DNA from: Rotaria socialis
Lineage: Eukaryota > Rotifera > Eurotatoria > Philodinida > Philodinidae
Assembly (NCBI GenBank): GCA_905331475.1
Contig: CAJNYU010004016.1
Location: 37,451 to 101,450 of the forward strand
Length of the DNA stretch: 64,000 bases
Reading direction: 5' to 3'
Shown in pieces: positions 24,111 to 36,905 of the stretch. The notes under the pieces are model-generated. The model searched no databases. It was not told the origin of the DNA and saw nothing but the letters and a program-made list of their open reading frames with translations. Numbering within the stretch: the first letter of the stretch is position 1; every line of letters starts with the position of its first letter. Both the position numbers and the translations under genes were made by a program.

Positions 24111-27100
24111 TCAAGGCATTAAGAGTTTTTCATCATCACTGCTTGCTTGATCATCGTCTTGAATCGTCGTTATAGGTAAGGATGGTGATGATGGCGGTTG
24201 ATCTTCTAAATGGTCACACAATGTATTTGAAGGTATGTGTCGTTTATGAATACGAAATAATGTTGATGGCATTGTAGTCGAAATCGTTGTTGATGTTTGA
24301 ATATCATTCTCATGATGAATTGTTAATAACGGCTCATCAGAATAAGCTGGTGGTTGTTCTTGTGTTTGCATACAAGATCGATTGGAAAGTGCAATCGGTT
24401 GTAGGAAACTATTTCGTTCATGTACATCGAAGTCATTTGATGAAGTACGGTTATTATTTATTGAAAGATTTCTTGTAAACAAAGATCGAAACCGAGAACG
24501 AAAACGATCCAATCGATTTGTAGATGACACTGGTGGATGGCTTTGAGTCGCATTTGGTTCCAGCAAAGTTATACGAGATTCTAAATGAAAAATAAGATCG
24601 ATATGCAATATGCTCGTCAAGCATTTATTTACACTGATTTATTAAATTACCTTCATTTGGATTTCGACGACTATTGTGCTGATGATGCCGACGATGATGT
24701 CTACGATGCCTTCGAGTTCGATGTCTTGATGATCTTGAGTTAGAATTTATGTTTGGTAATGAAATAAAATTATCTAAACCAGCTAATCTTAAATAGTCGG
24801 CTAGAAGTGCATGTCTCTCTTCATCATCATCAGACAAGCCCATGGTTTGATTATATGATGGGGGCGCTATAGTTGGCGTAGCATTTGCTAAAATTAGTGC
24901 ATCATCATCGTTTGCTGATTGATTAAGACGATTTGATTGTCGTTGATTTTCTTCTCGTCTACGTTGAATATATTCTTGAGGATTTAATAACCGAGCTGAT
25001 GCTCGTTGTTCAGCTGAACGTAAATCTAACAGTTTACAAGTACATCCAAGTGCCAAAATTAATAGTATAGAACAAATAGTAGCACCAGTGACTGTAGCTG
25101 CCATTGTTCGACGAGAAATGCGAAATGGGCAATTTAGCTCATCGGAATTATCACCACAATCATTAGTACCTAGAATAAATCGTACATTGAATATAGATTC
25201 GAATTTATTTTTCTTAGCTAATTAATGATATTATAGAGCAAAAATTTGATTAATCTCTTTCTCATTTGCGAGAAGAGAATTATATTTTTGTTGAAGTTAA
25301 GATAAGCGCATGAGAGTATAGCACGAGTTCAGATATTTCATGTGCAATATATTATTTTTTTCCGAGAATTTCTCTGCTTATATTTTTCTCATTTAGAATT
25401 TGAGAAATCTCACAGGAGTTTCCTTGCTGCGTATTACTTTTGCTTGAACCAACATGCAAGACAGTAGTATTTGTCAGATCTCGTTCTATAATTGATGAAC
25501 TTCTAAAAATAGATGATATTTTGTTTCACAAGTTTTCGAGCATTTGAATGCAAAGTTTTTCAAGCTGTAATAAATAGAGTGAAGATTGATAGAGACTGGC
25601 TTCAGTTTGTTCACAGTAAACCGAACGTATGCTAAAATTCTCATCAATTTTGTCATTACTGTAATATGCTTAGACTTGTCTTAAATGCGAGCTGCGTTCA
25701 TTTATAAGAAATTCATTTAACTAGTAGGATTGCTTTGAAATGCTCAGTATATAATTATATCTATCCAGAAAAATAAACTTACCATCACAAACCCATGTTT
25801 CATAAATACAATTTAAATTTTTACAAAGAAAAGTTCCATTATTAGAATTACACCACCAATTTGTACAATTCTTTTCATCTATACGATTAATACAATATGC
25901 ATTTCCATTGCAACGTTCAAACCATGTAAAACATCTTGGTTGATCCGATGGCAAAATTAATGGATCATTGCACGCAAATGTTGTTGGACATGATGCTGAT
26001 GAACAACCTAATTCATCATCACCACTCATACAATCCCATATACCTTTGAAAAGAACATAGATTGTAAAATTCAAATTTTTTCATAAAACTAACCATCACA
26101 TCGTTGTTCAATTGAATAACATTTTATTTCATAATGACCACTACAAAGTATTTGATTCGATGGACATAAACTTGTTAGCCACGTTATATTAAATAGAATA
26201 TTATTGACATTATTTTGTTGATTAAAGAAAAGTTCATGTAAATTCTCTGTTGAACGTTTTCGTATAATAATTGTTGCTACATGGTTTTCATGTGTTTGGA
26301 TTATTTGTTTCATTAATAACATATCGGATGTGAGAAGTAATTGCTTTTGTGTTTCACTACCATCATAAATTAATAGTTCTAAATCAGGACGTAGCTTAAG
26401 AATTTCAAAGTGATTGAAAATTATTTTTATTTTATGTTTTTCTTGGGCAATAATTATAAAACATAATGATTCACGATTGGAAAAAGTTGAATTATCAAGT
26501 ATAATTTCACCGTGATCTTTGGAATAGGAAATAATTGTTTCACATTTTGATGAATAAGAACATTGAGCAGTTTGATCGTCTGGAATACACACACCTGAAA
26601 TATAACAGAATATAATAGATAATAAATAAATAATTTTGGATCAAAGAAATAGATTCTGTCTACTGGTCAAGTCGATGCAGAGGAAAAAAATCACTTTTCG
26701 ACTGATCTCTTTAGGTTTTTGTGAAGGTCACTCGTAGCTACTGCTTTCCTTCTAACACATAACGATAGCAAATGTGTCTTTAGTATCGCTCATATGAACC
26801 AGATGTTTTTTGTTTCAGACTAGAAATAAATTAAACGGCCTGGAATTTTAATGATGAACTTTTCTTTTTCAGCTTTCAAATGAAAAATTACTGTCAGGAA
26901 TTATTTTAATTTTTCTTTTTGTCATGTGATAATAATTTCAATTTCAACATGTGATCGACTATTGAGTGTTTTAACAGATCATTTCAATGTACATCTATTT
27001 TTCTTTGTCATGTACAACTGTAAAACCTATTGTATAAATACGATGTGAATAGCTGTTTTTCAAAGAATGCATTTGCATATTTTACTTGACATTTTTATTC

Positions 27101-28110
27101 TTTTGTATATAAAGTTTGTAAAATGAAAATGTCAAGTGCAACTCGAGGATTTAGGAATTTTACAAAAAAACAACTTTTTCATCTACATTGATGTACATGA
27201 GACTATATATTATCGAATATATATTTTCTCCAAGGAGATATATGTTTGATAGCAGTCATAACTTCTTAATGAAAGCATTATTACTTAGTAGACATCTCTA
27301 ATTCAAGGACAGAATCCTCGGACTATGGAGAAAACGGGAGTAATCCAGCTTCTGAAAGCAAATTTGGGAGAAAATGTTAAATGAAAAATAGGTCGCGTAA
27401 TCTTAAACGTTATTGTTACCGTTCGGATCTATTTTTTCCGTTGGATTTGCTATTGGTAAACACCAAAATTCATCGGAACGACATAATAAACTAGTAGGTA
27501 TTGTAACCATTGAGCATAATGGACAATCATCTTCATCGCTATGATCATCAAATAAACATTCATATAAGCAATTGCATTTCCATTGTTTCGGTATAATTAA
27601 ACGACTTTTGAGACAATGAAAATATTCGTCGTGATTATAACTAATCGAATTGCTATGTGTAAATTCAAGTAAAAATCGATTAATATTTAAACTATTTCGA
27701 TGCAATCGTGGCCGAAAATAAATCTCTAATAATGATGATGACGATGGAATAAAAAATGTTCGTTGTAATACATCACTCAATGTAATTTCTATTTTATCAG
27801 TTTTTAATATTAATTCATTTGAAGCAAATGTTCGATTAGTTTCTAATTTAACAATACGTAATGAAACAATATAATAAGATTGGCTTTCTTGTTTTTGATT
27901 AAAAATTCTCCATGCACATGCAGTATTTTTTATTTGAGATCGTCCTGAGAAGAAATTTATATTTTCAATATGGCCATACGTTACATTGTTACGTATTGTA
28001 TTCCAACATGAATTTGTCGAATTAATAAAAACCAGAAATAATACTAGGATAATCCCATGATAATCATAAGACATATCTAGAATACAATATAACTCAAAAG
28101 AAGGTTTCAA
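24111..28110 (-). CDS. LRP12/LRP3-like single-pass receptor with CUB and LDLa domains
   Basis: Five exons (28110-27420, 26594-26094, 26043-25783, 25169-24651, 24580-24111), all phase 1, give 813 aa. Start at 28110 or at the in-frame Met 12 codons on; both lead into a hydrophobic signal peptide (YHGIILVLFLVFINS). The ectodomain has a CUB-like module, LDLa cysteine clusters (DDHSDEDDC), a second CUB-like module (about residues 245-380), and further LDLa repeats (CDGIWDCMSGDDELGC, CGDNSDELNC). A transmembrane helix at about 507-530 reads SILLILALGCTCKL and is followed by APPSY, the same juxtamembrane pattern as vertebrate LRP12 and LRP3. The cytoplasmic tail has two PPxY motifs (PPSY, PPAY), expected docking sites for NEDD4-type WW-domain ubiquitin ligases, plus a His/Arg-rich stretch and an acidic end (ASSDDEKLLMP). 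The family are LDL-receptor-related endocytic receptors; the ligand here is unknown. The 5' end and upstream DNA are partly duplicated at 30715-31905. Confidence 0.87.
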
Positions 28111-29070
28111 AACATCGAATCAATCAATTCACTGGATATCACCATACTTAAATCTATCATACGATCCTCTATCGGATTATGTCGCTACACTCAATTCGAA
28201 CAATTATTGACATGAACGTGATAATTACATCTGATAGTATATCAAATGAGCTTTTAATAGTAGAAAAAAAAACATTGATTTAATATAAAAAATTGACAAG
28301 AATAAATACAAGTTTTCATATATAATTCGTCAAACTTTGGGGAGCAATATAAGAAGAAAAATATTTTTTATAGACTAGACTTCTGTTTCCTCGCGATTGA
28401 ACGAGAGGGATTGCTGTAAATCCAGTAGGATGAGGCAAAATTTTGTGCTATTATTAGTATAACACAACTGAAGAAATGAATACTTATTTATGTCTGACGA
28501 ATTAAGACAAAGTTAAATATGATCTCTGTCCAATAGGGAAGTCGTGTGCAGTAAAATTAATCTAAAAATCTATTTTCTTGTAACAAAAGCGTTCTTGTTA
28601 GTCTATTATAAAAACTTGCTCTCTCTCAAATGAAGAAAGAAATTTTTTTTTCTCGATTCATCACATATTTTATTATATTGATCAAATAGATTTACTTTTA
28701 GAGGAAAACAACATGCAAAAAGTTGCAAATATTGATTCTAGATCAATTTAGTTCGTGTCGCTTGTAAAAGTATGATAAAAATAAATTTTTAGAAAGGAGA
28801 AAAGTGTATAGTTTGTTGAAAGGAAAAAAGCAGGTTGAAGGTTGATTCATCTACGATCAAGGAGTGTTCTTTTTTCTTCTCTTTAATGTAGTTTGTAGAT
28901 GGCAACTTGACAAAGAATGAGTGAATAAAATTCATTTTCAATTTCACTCTTGAGAGAGAGCAGGGTTTCATGAGTTCGTTCGAATAGAACGACGCTGCCA
29001 TTTTTAATTACACGATGTACAAATGATTTTCTCCCCTTTATTAATAAAAAAATCTTAAGATGTTTTTTTC
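27371..29070. repeat. Segmental duplication, copy 1
   Basis: Spans exon 1 of the LRP12-like gene and about 960 bp of its upstream DNA. Aligns in direct orientation, with gaps, to 30715-31905. Shared anchors include TATGTCGCTACACTCAAT, GATTCATCTAC followed by ATCA, TGCCATTTTTAAT/CGCCATTTTTAAT and a TTAATAAA-AATCTT end. Confidence 0.75.
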
Positions 29071-30714
29071 ATGAACCATACATTCGAAAAAAAGAACTAT
29101 TTTAGTATAAGCAAAATGATGTAACTATCAATGAGGAGATATTCTCAACTGGTACTCTCCAAATTTTAACGACGAAGTAGAATAATGGACAGATTTGTCT
29201 TGCTATAGAAAAAAAATCAATTTTCTAAACACATGCATCCTCTGTTAATCAATATTCAATCAATGTAGATATTATTGTCAAAAGTATAGGATACTACGTA
29301 GATTTAAACTGAACAATATCCCATCATGCCAGCAGGTAGCTTCTGTGTCTCTCAGAAAAACTTGATAAAAGAATTTCTCAATTAGATATTGAGATGATTT
29401 TCGCGATGCTAACCACTTCTAAGTCTCATCGCTGCTATACTTGTGTAGAAGTTTCATGAAGAGACCAAAGGATTTATTGATGTGTATAATCGTAGATATC
29501 ATTTAAGAAAAAAAAGTCTAATAGCACGAATCCTATTAGGTTTCTTCTGGACGCACAGAAAATTTCTTAGAGATATTCACTTTGAAAGCGGATGCTTTTT
29601 TCCGATAGATCGATGATGAATTGTAAATCTTAGGGGAATTCTTTTATGAAAAAAAAACCTCATATCTAGGCTAGCTACAGTTGTATGAACTAGAACCTTT
29701 ATAATTAGTTTGATTGCATTTTCAGCTAGCTGTAGTTTCATATCATGGCTTGGGTTTGAATTTGACGAGGAGATTATTTAACATATAGTTGCAAACAGTT
29801 GCAATATCCTTTGACGGAACAGGAATCCTTTGAAAAGAGTTTTTCTTCGTGCTGTTCGACTGGTAACTAGATTAGGATTTTATTGACACGATTTGATTTT
29901 ATGAGTAACAAATTGGATTCTTTTGTCGGCGCCAATGTAAAATTAATGAGGTTGTAAAGAACAAAGATAACTAATATATTCCGTAGTCTACATGATGAAA
30001 GTTTACAATTAAAAGAAAAGAAAGCAGACTGCAAGTCAACGAAGCTATTTGTTGCTATTAATGACTATCGAAAAACAAAATGAAACAGAGTTTTTTATAT
30101 ATTGAATACTCGAAGAGAGTTATCCGCAAGGATCATGATATTCTTTGCGTACGAAAACGACGCAATAGTGCGTCTCTTCAAGGTAGCTCATTATAAACCA
30201 GATATTCCTGTTGAAAACTTCAAGCATATTAAACAATCTGGAACATTAATAATGCATTATTTTCATCGAGACCTGTATTTTTTGCCACGTTTCAAAAGGA
30301 AAATTAATTGTCCTGAGTAATAAGAAAGGTATTTATGCTGAATCATGTCGTTAAAATAAAGTATATATGCAATAATAATCGAAGAAAATATTTTATCAGG
30401 AATTACATCATTTTCTGAGTCATCTGATATAATTGTCAATCAGAGAAGTCAGATGATTCAATGTTAAAGAAATGCATTTCAACCGTACAACACAAACATT
30501 TGTTAATGTACGAGATCACGAACTATTTACTTTAGATCAAAATGTTTTACTAAGTGTAAAATTCCGGTTGTGAATCTATCAATAAATCTGTGATGTGAGA
30601 AATTGATCAGCGAACTATTGTTGTACTGAACTTGAATAAAGACTCCATCTCTTATAATTTCAATATCACCATAAATGTTGTTTAGTGGACTATTTAGTTA
30701 TTAAAATTCAATGA
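29071..30714. other. Non-coding stretch between the two duplication copies
   Basis: AT-rich DNA. A short open frame at 30102-30320 has no recognisable domain. No other feature seen. Confidence 0.45.
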
Positions 30715-31905
30715 AAAATGTTAAATATAGAATAGGCTGCATAATCTTAAATATTATGATTAAAGCTTTCTCTATAGATTTGTTTTCTTTCACAAACAAG
30801 ATTGCTTTGCCCGCTAAGACACACTCTATCGGTTCGATTTTCTATTTGCTCAGATCGAAATGACATAAGAAACGTGCCCAGTATTTATTTAAAAATGCAA
30901 TGTTACTCGAAAGAAGATGCCAAACATTGTATCAATCAATCAAGTCAATGGAGATTGCCATTTTCAAATTTATCGTGTAATCCTCTATCAAACTATGTCG
31001 CTACACTCAATGCAAACAAGTATTGATATGAACGTGGCAATTTTGTCTGATAATATGTCAAATAACATTTGAAGAAGAGAAATAAACCTGTGCTAAATAG
31101 AAAAAAAATAACAAGAATAAAAGCTATTTTTTATTAGTCAATTTACTTTGACGAATACAGAAAAAAAAAATCTTTCTCAGCATTGAGTTGTGTTTCCTGT
31201 AGCGAACGAGGGACCGTGGTGCATTGAAAGTGGTAGAACGAACATCTGTTACTGTAATTAGTTTAAACACAAATTTGGAACTGAATACTTATTTACGTAT
31301 GACGATAAGAAACAAAACTAAATATGATCTCTGTCAGATATTGCAGCCTATCGGGGAATACTAATCTCTAAATTCCTTCTTTTTGCCAGTCCATTATGAA
31401 AAAAAAACCTTTCTCTCCCTCAGATGAAGTAAGAAAATTTCTTTTTTTTTCGATTTTCTCTATTTTTTTTCGATTAAAGTTGTTTTACGTTTAGAGGAAA
31501 AACAGCATTAAAAAACTGTAAATATTGATTTTCGAACACTTTGGTTTGTATCCCTTGAAAAAGTAACATAAAAATAAATCATAAAGCGCAGAAAAGTGTA
31601 AAGTTTATTAAAGAAAAAAGTGGAGTGAAGAACAGGCGTTGATTCATCTACAATCATAGTGTTCTTTTTTTCTGTCTCTAATGGAATCTGTAGATGGCGA
31701 CTTGAAAATGAATGAGTGAAAAGAATTCATTTGTTTATTTCGATCTGAAAAGAACAGGATTCCATGACTTCATTCGAGTGGATGTCCAATGCATCGATGA
31801 AAAAAAGAGAACTGTTCAATTCTACTGTCGTCGCCATTTTTAATCAAGAAATTCACAAATGGTTTTTTTTTCTCAACTCATTAATAAATAAAAATCTTTA
31901 GATTT
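30715..31905. repeat. Segmental duplication, copy 2
   Basis: Direct-orientation relative of 27371-29070. The part matching LRP12 exon 1 (690 bp in copy 1) is reduced to about 125 bp that cannot be read as that exon, while the non-coding parts align well by eye. The copy ends at the start of the TXNDC15-like gene. Confidence 0.72.
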
Positions 31906-32719
31906 TTGTATCACATACTTATCATTATAATAATGTCATCGTCAATCTATGAAATATTTCACTATGCGCCACCGACTGTGAATCAATGTCCATCAATAGA
32001 TTCAAATGGCAATTCATCTTATTTTAGTGCATCTCTAAATTCATTGCAACCATTTGTACCATGTCAGTTGCATAATATAACAGAGAATTATACCAATCAC
32101 GTACAACTTGTCGATAGTAATTATTTAATGCGGGCACCAACACATTTCGATTGTTATATTTTATTATTTTTTGCTCGTTGGTGTCATTTCTCGGTACGTT
32201 TTGCACCCTCTTTTAATGCAATACCACGTTCATTTCCTGGTCTTGACTTTGTTGCTTATGATGTCTCAAAATCACTTCGGTATATTTAAATTTTAAATAA
32301 TATTTTTCCAAAAATATATTATTTTGTTTTTAGTTATATGACATATTTTGGTACGAATGCTGTACCAAGCGTATTCATATTGAGAAAAAATAAATTATTA
32401 GCAAGATTGAATAGCACGAGTGATATAGAAATATTATTATCGCTGATTGAATCAACATTACGTAAGAAAATTTTATGCAACACAGAAAGGAGAAATTTTT
32501 TGTTGTGTTTTTTCAATTGAAACTTTAGATCTAAATAAAACAAGTAATTTAACGATAGAAGATGATGATCGGCTAGGACCTGTTACAACTTTATTTGAAC
32601 CATCGTTTGATTACGCATTACTTTTTTCGTGGCTATTCGTAGGTTTATTTATTTATTATTATGCTGAGAAATATAATCTTATAACGATTATTCGGTATAG
32701 ATTTTCTCGTCAAAATTGA
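31906..32719 (+). CDS. TXNDC15: TXNDC15-like membrane-anchored thioredoxin-domain protein
   Basis: Three exons (31906-32279, 32334-32461, 32529-32719) join in phase to 230 aa. The thioredoxin fold reads CYILLFFARWCHFSVRFAPS, FPGLDFVAYDVS, YFGTNAVPSVFILRKNKLLA, then a polar linker, a C-terminal transmembrane helix (YALLFSWLFVGLFIYYYAEK) and a short basic tail. This matches vertebrate TXNDC15, an ER/ciliary membrane protein linked to ciliogenesis. The active-site position is CHFS (CxxS), so it lacks the second redox cysteine, as in TXNDC15 relatives. The protein is shorter than the ~360-aa vertebrate form and the start is uncertain: Met at 31906 or 31933, or an unseen upstream exon with the signal peptide. 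A duplicated segment abuts its 5' end. AATAAA at 32858-32863. Confidence 0.85.
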
Positions 32720-33807
32720 TTTTCTATGTGGTGTTGCTGTTTTTTGTCTTAAGTCAGTTGTTTATGTTTTCTTTACATTTTCTAGATAAAATGTAATTGT
32801 GGCCGACTGAAAAAATGCTTTCAATTGCAGTTTAAAAGAATTGGTAGTAATACTTGAAATAAAAATATTCTTTCAATGATTTATTTTCTTTTATAGAGCA
32901 ATTGATTTTTTTTTCTAGTAAGAAAATGTTGATACTTTTTTACTGTTAGACTGCGAAATGAATAGATTATTATGTAATGTCTGCTAACAACTGACTCGAG
33001 TGTTTATTTTTGTACTAAAAGTTCTCTCTATACACCATACGATAACAACTTCGAGAAATAAACATATCTCTGCTACTGTTTATCAACGTTATCATAATTA
33101 TTTGCAAGATAGTTTTTGTATTATTTTTTCTTCTTCTTTTAACGTCAGATGGACTAGATTTTAGCTCCGTATCTATATCTAAATATTGAAATATTTATAT
33201 CTTTTTCAGTTGATAATAGTATATTTACATCGATACGATACGATAAACTGTCTTTTTATTTCGTATGTAAATAGATAATAAATAAGATCAAAACGATCTG
33301 TGTCTTCCTTTTGTTTTTTCTTTTCTATTCAGCCGATTTTCTATGTCTATTAAGACACTGTGATGACTATTGCATTCAACCTGTCAGTTTCTTTTCTCAT
33401 TTGAGCACGATAATGCACTTGTCGTTGTCATTTTTCTTTAGCATTTGTTTTAACGTCCTTGACGATGATTTTCTTTTCTGCTTTTTTTTTCTTCGCCTGC
33501 TCTTGTTTACAAGATAAAAGAAGCGACGTATCGGGACGATGTACTTTGCTCTATTTTTTTCAAAGGTTTGAATCCAGAGTTAAAACTTTTCGGCAAGTAT
33601 TATCCATCGAATAATGAAGAAAACGCTTGCGGAAGTTGAGATAGAGTACTTGATGAAACGAGATAACTTACAAAAATGGAAAATAGATCGTGCGTGCTAT
33701 TAGTCGAATTATACTATTTACCAATGAAATCTTCTCATTCATATTAACTATCGTAAAATATAGAAGTTATTATTGTATTATTGACGTTTATAGATTATTG
33801 AATTCTA
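32720..33807. other. Intergenic stretch upstream of the desaturase
   Basis: 3' flank of the TXNDC15-like gene, then T-rich DNA. Nothing coding recognised. Confidence 0.5.
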
Positions 33808-35848
33808 ATGGGTAAGGGAAGTAAAAATTGGGATCCTTCATCGGTCGTCAATGACCAACAAGAAGAACCATCGATGCGGATGACAACAACAAGCGATATT
33901 ATAAATAATAATGATAAAAGACAATTTACATGGGAAGAAATTAGTCGTCATTCAACTAACAAAGATCGTTGGCTTGTTATTGCAAATCGAGTTTATGATG
34001 TTACGAAATGGACGAAACACCCAGGCGGACAAATGGTTCTCAAACACTATGCCGGACAAGATGCTACTGTAAGACTTTTTATAGAACCAGTTCAATGAAT
34101 TAATGATTCGTCTTGTTGTTTTAGGAAGCATTTCATTCTCTCCATCCTGAAATATATCGTGTTGAAAAATATATGAAAACGTTTTATATTGGCGATGTAA
34201 GCAAAGGCACTGTTGCCGATGATCAAGCATTGAAAGATGATTTCGAAAAGTTACGACAAAAGGCTATAGCAAAAGTAAACTAATGTTTAGTTTTTCTTTC
34301 GTATTGAATCAAAAAATAATCTTCTATTTCTATTAGAAACTATTCGAACCAAGTGTACTATTTTTCATTATAACATGCATACATATATTGGCTTGTGAAT
34401 TCGCATCCTATTTTGTCCTATTTCGATTTGGTATAAGTTGGGTACCATATTTAATTTCACTCGCTCTCTACATCGTTGCTGAAGTAAATATAAAACTTTT
34501 TATGATTCGGTTTTTTTCTTCAAGTTTCCGTTTAGGCACAATGTGGTTGGGTTCAACATGATTTTGGACACTTATCTGTATTTAAAAAAAGCTCATGGAA
34601 TCATTTATTACATCAATTTTTTATTGGCTTCACAAAGGTTTGTGATTTTCGCATGAGAAAAGAAGCAAATCATAAAATTCTTTTTCACACAGGGAGCTAG
34701 TGCCGATTGGTGGAATAATATGCATTTTCAACATCATTCCAAACCAAATATTATTGATAAAGATCCAGATACACGTATTGAACCCGTATTTGTACTTGGC
34801 GATACAATTCCGATACGAGTATATAGAATTTGTTTTTACTCAATATTTATTCTATACAATATTGCGTTATTTATTTTTAGACTGCTAAAAACAATGCTAA
34901 ATATGGAAAACGTCTCTCGTATGATCTTCAACATTTATATTTCTTTATCGGTAAAAAAAGATCTAAGGTTGACATTTTTAGCAAAAATATTTTTTTTAGC
35001 TGCACCACTTTTATTTCCCGTCTATTTTCAATTTATGACCATAAGACATGCCATAAAGCGAAAGAAATGGATGGTAAGATGATAGGAGAATTTTTGTTTT
35101 ATTCTTATTTACTAATTAATTAAATTGTATTCCGTAGGATCTTGCATGGTTAACATTGTATTATGTTAAATTCTTTGCCCTAATGCCATTAAAACTTGGT
35201 TTCTTCGGCGCATTAAAATTTCATTTCTTTCTTCGGTAAGTTTAATTATCATAATTAAATCTAATCGTTTTCTTTTATTTTTTTAGCGTATTTGAGGGCA
35301 CTTGGTTTGGTACGTGGAACTTTTGTTTTACTTTGTATTTATCTATTCAATACTTATTTATGTTAATTTAGTCGTGGTTACCCAATCGAATCATGTCGTT
35401 ATGGATGTATCGGAGGATGATACAAAATTGAGCTGGTTTAGAATGCAATTAAAAGCAACTTGTAATATTGACGACTCATATTTCAATGATTGGTTTACAG
35501 GGCATTTAAATTTTCAAATTGAACATCAGTATGTTGTTCTATAGAAATTACTAATAGTTAAAAAACAAAAGATTGATTTTAGTTTATTTCCGATGATGCC
35601 TCGTCATAATCTTTATAAAATACAACCGGATGTACTCGAATTATGTCGAAAATATAATATTCAATATCTTAGTAAACCAATGGGACGCGCATTTCTTGAT
35701 ATATTAACGTGAGTAAACGAATTTGTTTAGTAAAAAAGATTAAAATTTCAATTGATTTTTCAGTTCATTGGAAAAATCTGGTCGAATGTGGCGTGAAACT
35801 TATGAAGAATTAATGGATGCGTCGAATACAATAAAATCTAATACATGA
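33808..35848 (+). CDS. Front-end (delta-5/delta-6 type) fatty acid desaturase fused to cytochrome b5
   Basis: Twelve exons (33808-34068, 34125-34274, 34337-34483, 34536-34637, 34693-34818, 34881-34950, 35000-35073, 35138-35235, 35287-35309, 35372-35528, 35583-35708, 35764-35848) give 472 aa, all in phase; one exon is only 23 bp. The enzyme inserts a double bond between an existing one and the carboxyl end of polyunsaturated acyl chains, in the ER membrane, with electrons from its own cytochrome b5 domain. The heme-binding HPGG is at 71-74. The three di-iron histidine boxes are HDFGH (194-198), HFQHH (231-235) and QIEHH (399-403); the Gln in the last box marks the front-end class. [25 protein letters not shown] and [10 protein letters not shown] match animal FADS1/FADS2. 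Regiospecificity cannot be read from sequence. Confidence 0.94.
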
Positions 35849-35931
35849 ACATAAATAATTTCTTTTTCTCTTAAGCAAAACAAAAAGTATATTGTCATAA
35901 TAGATTACGCGCGATTTTTGATGGATTTGTT

Positions 35932-35990
35932 TTTTCTTCTTCTTCTTCTCCTTCTTTTTCTTCTTCTTCTTCTGCTTCTTTTCTTTTTAT
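35932..35990. repeat. TTC/GAA microsatellite
   Basis: Imperfect TTC trinucleotide run on the plus strand, 3' of the desaturase gene. On the minus strand it produces a spurious Glu-rich frame. Confidence 0.85.
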
Positions 35991-36221
35991 CATTGATGCA
36001 TGTTGACAAAATTGACTAGAACAAATAAATCGACTTGAAAAGATGGGTTTTATTAAAACGAAAATTTTTTGTTCACATGGCATTTAATGATGATTACAAT
36101 ATATGTAGTTTATCATCAATATTGGTTAAACGAAAAGAAAAACATATGCATTTACAAATATAAAAAAAAAACATAAACACACAAATGGAAAACATTGAAA
36201 AATTTAGTCGATTTCATAGTG

Positions 36222-36905
36222 CTAATTTTGATCTTGAGCTATTTGAGTTATCAAAATGCGAGACGAACTAAATATGCCTTTTACCTAAAAAATATAATAG
36301 CTTTATGAGAAACGAAAAGTTATCTTCATTATCAGATGGAGAGAATCTTGACATACCTTATTATATTTTTTTAACCATCCTTCATGTGCTTTTGAAATTG
36401 ATTTTGGCTTTCCAAAAATGTAAATATATTTCACTTGTGTAAGATCATGTAAATGTGGAATAAGTGTTGGAGCAAGTGTTGTTGAAATAATTACAAATAA
36501 CATTTCTTGTTTAACATTATTGTTATTATTCATTTTGCCTATTTGTTTAATATATCTTTCACACGAGTCAACGCGATCAAACAATCGAACGTAGTTCATA
36601 AGGTTTTTTAATTTAACTTCCATATCGATATTTGATGATCGTCGATAAATATCAGTGTCAAGCCAAACAAGAGATAAATTTTCTGCATTCAATGCTGATC
36701 TATCTATTAGTATATCTTGATGAATACATGTTGGAATAGATGTAATATCTTTTCTCGATTGTTTAGTTTGTATAGATCCATTGAATTCTGATGGAAACGA
36801 TGGCAAATCTTCATTACGAGTTTGTGACAAACCGCCATGTTCAAAGTCATATTTACCGTTTTTCGATCCCATTTTGTTCAAGGAGAATGTTGATGACGAT
36901 TTCAA
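36222..36905 (-). CDS. Small protein with a bdelloid-type alpha/beta (receiver/TIR-like fold) domain
   Basis: Two exons (36905-36357 and 36284-36222) join in phase 0 to about 203 aa (192 if Met12, MGSKNGKYDF, is the start). After a polar N-terminus of about 75 aa comes one alpha/beta domain: NLSLVWLDTDI, a helix, YVRLFDRVDSCERYIKQI, EMLFVIISTTLAPTLIPHLH, VKYIYIFGKP, then HEGWLKKYNKVKGIF. This pattern is familiar from many uncharacterised bdelloid proteins, where the same domain often precedes TPR repeats or an ADP-ribosyltransferase domain; that statement is from memory. Here it is free-standing. The C-terminus ends shortly after the domain (TQIAQDQN). It may be a complete single-domain protein or a 3'-truncated relative. 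Function unknown. It converges with the desaturase gene, 373 bp apart. Confidence 0.6.

Noticed and set aside
30102..30320. 72-aa frame between the two duplication copies
   Set aside because: No domain, no splice sites giving a longer model, not present in the matching copy.
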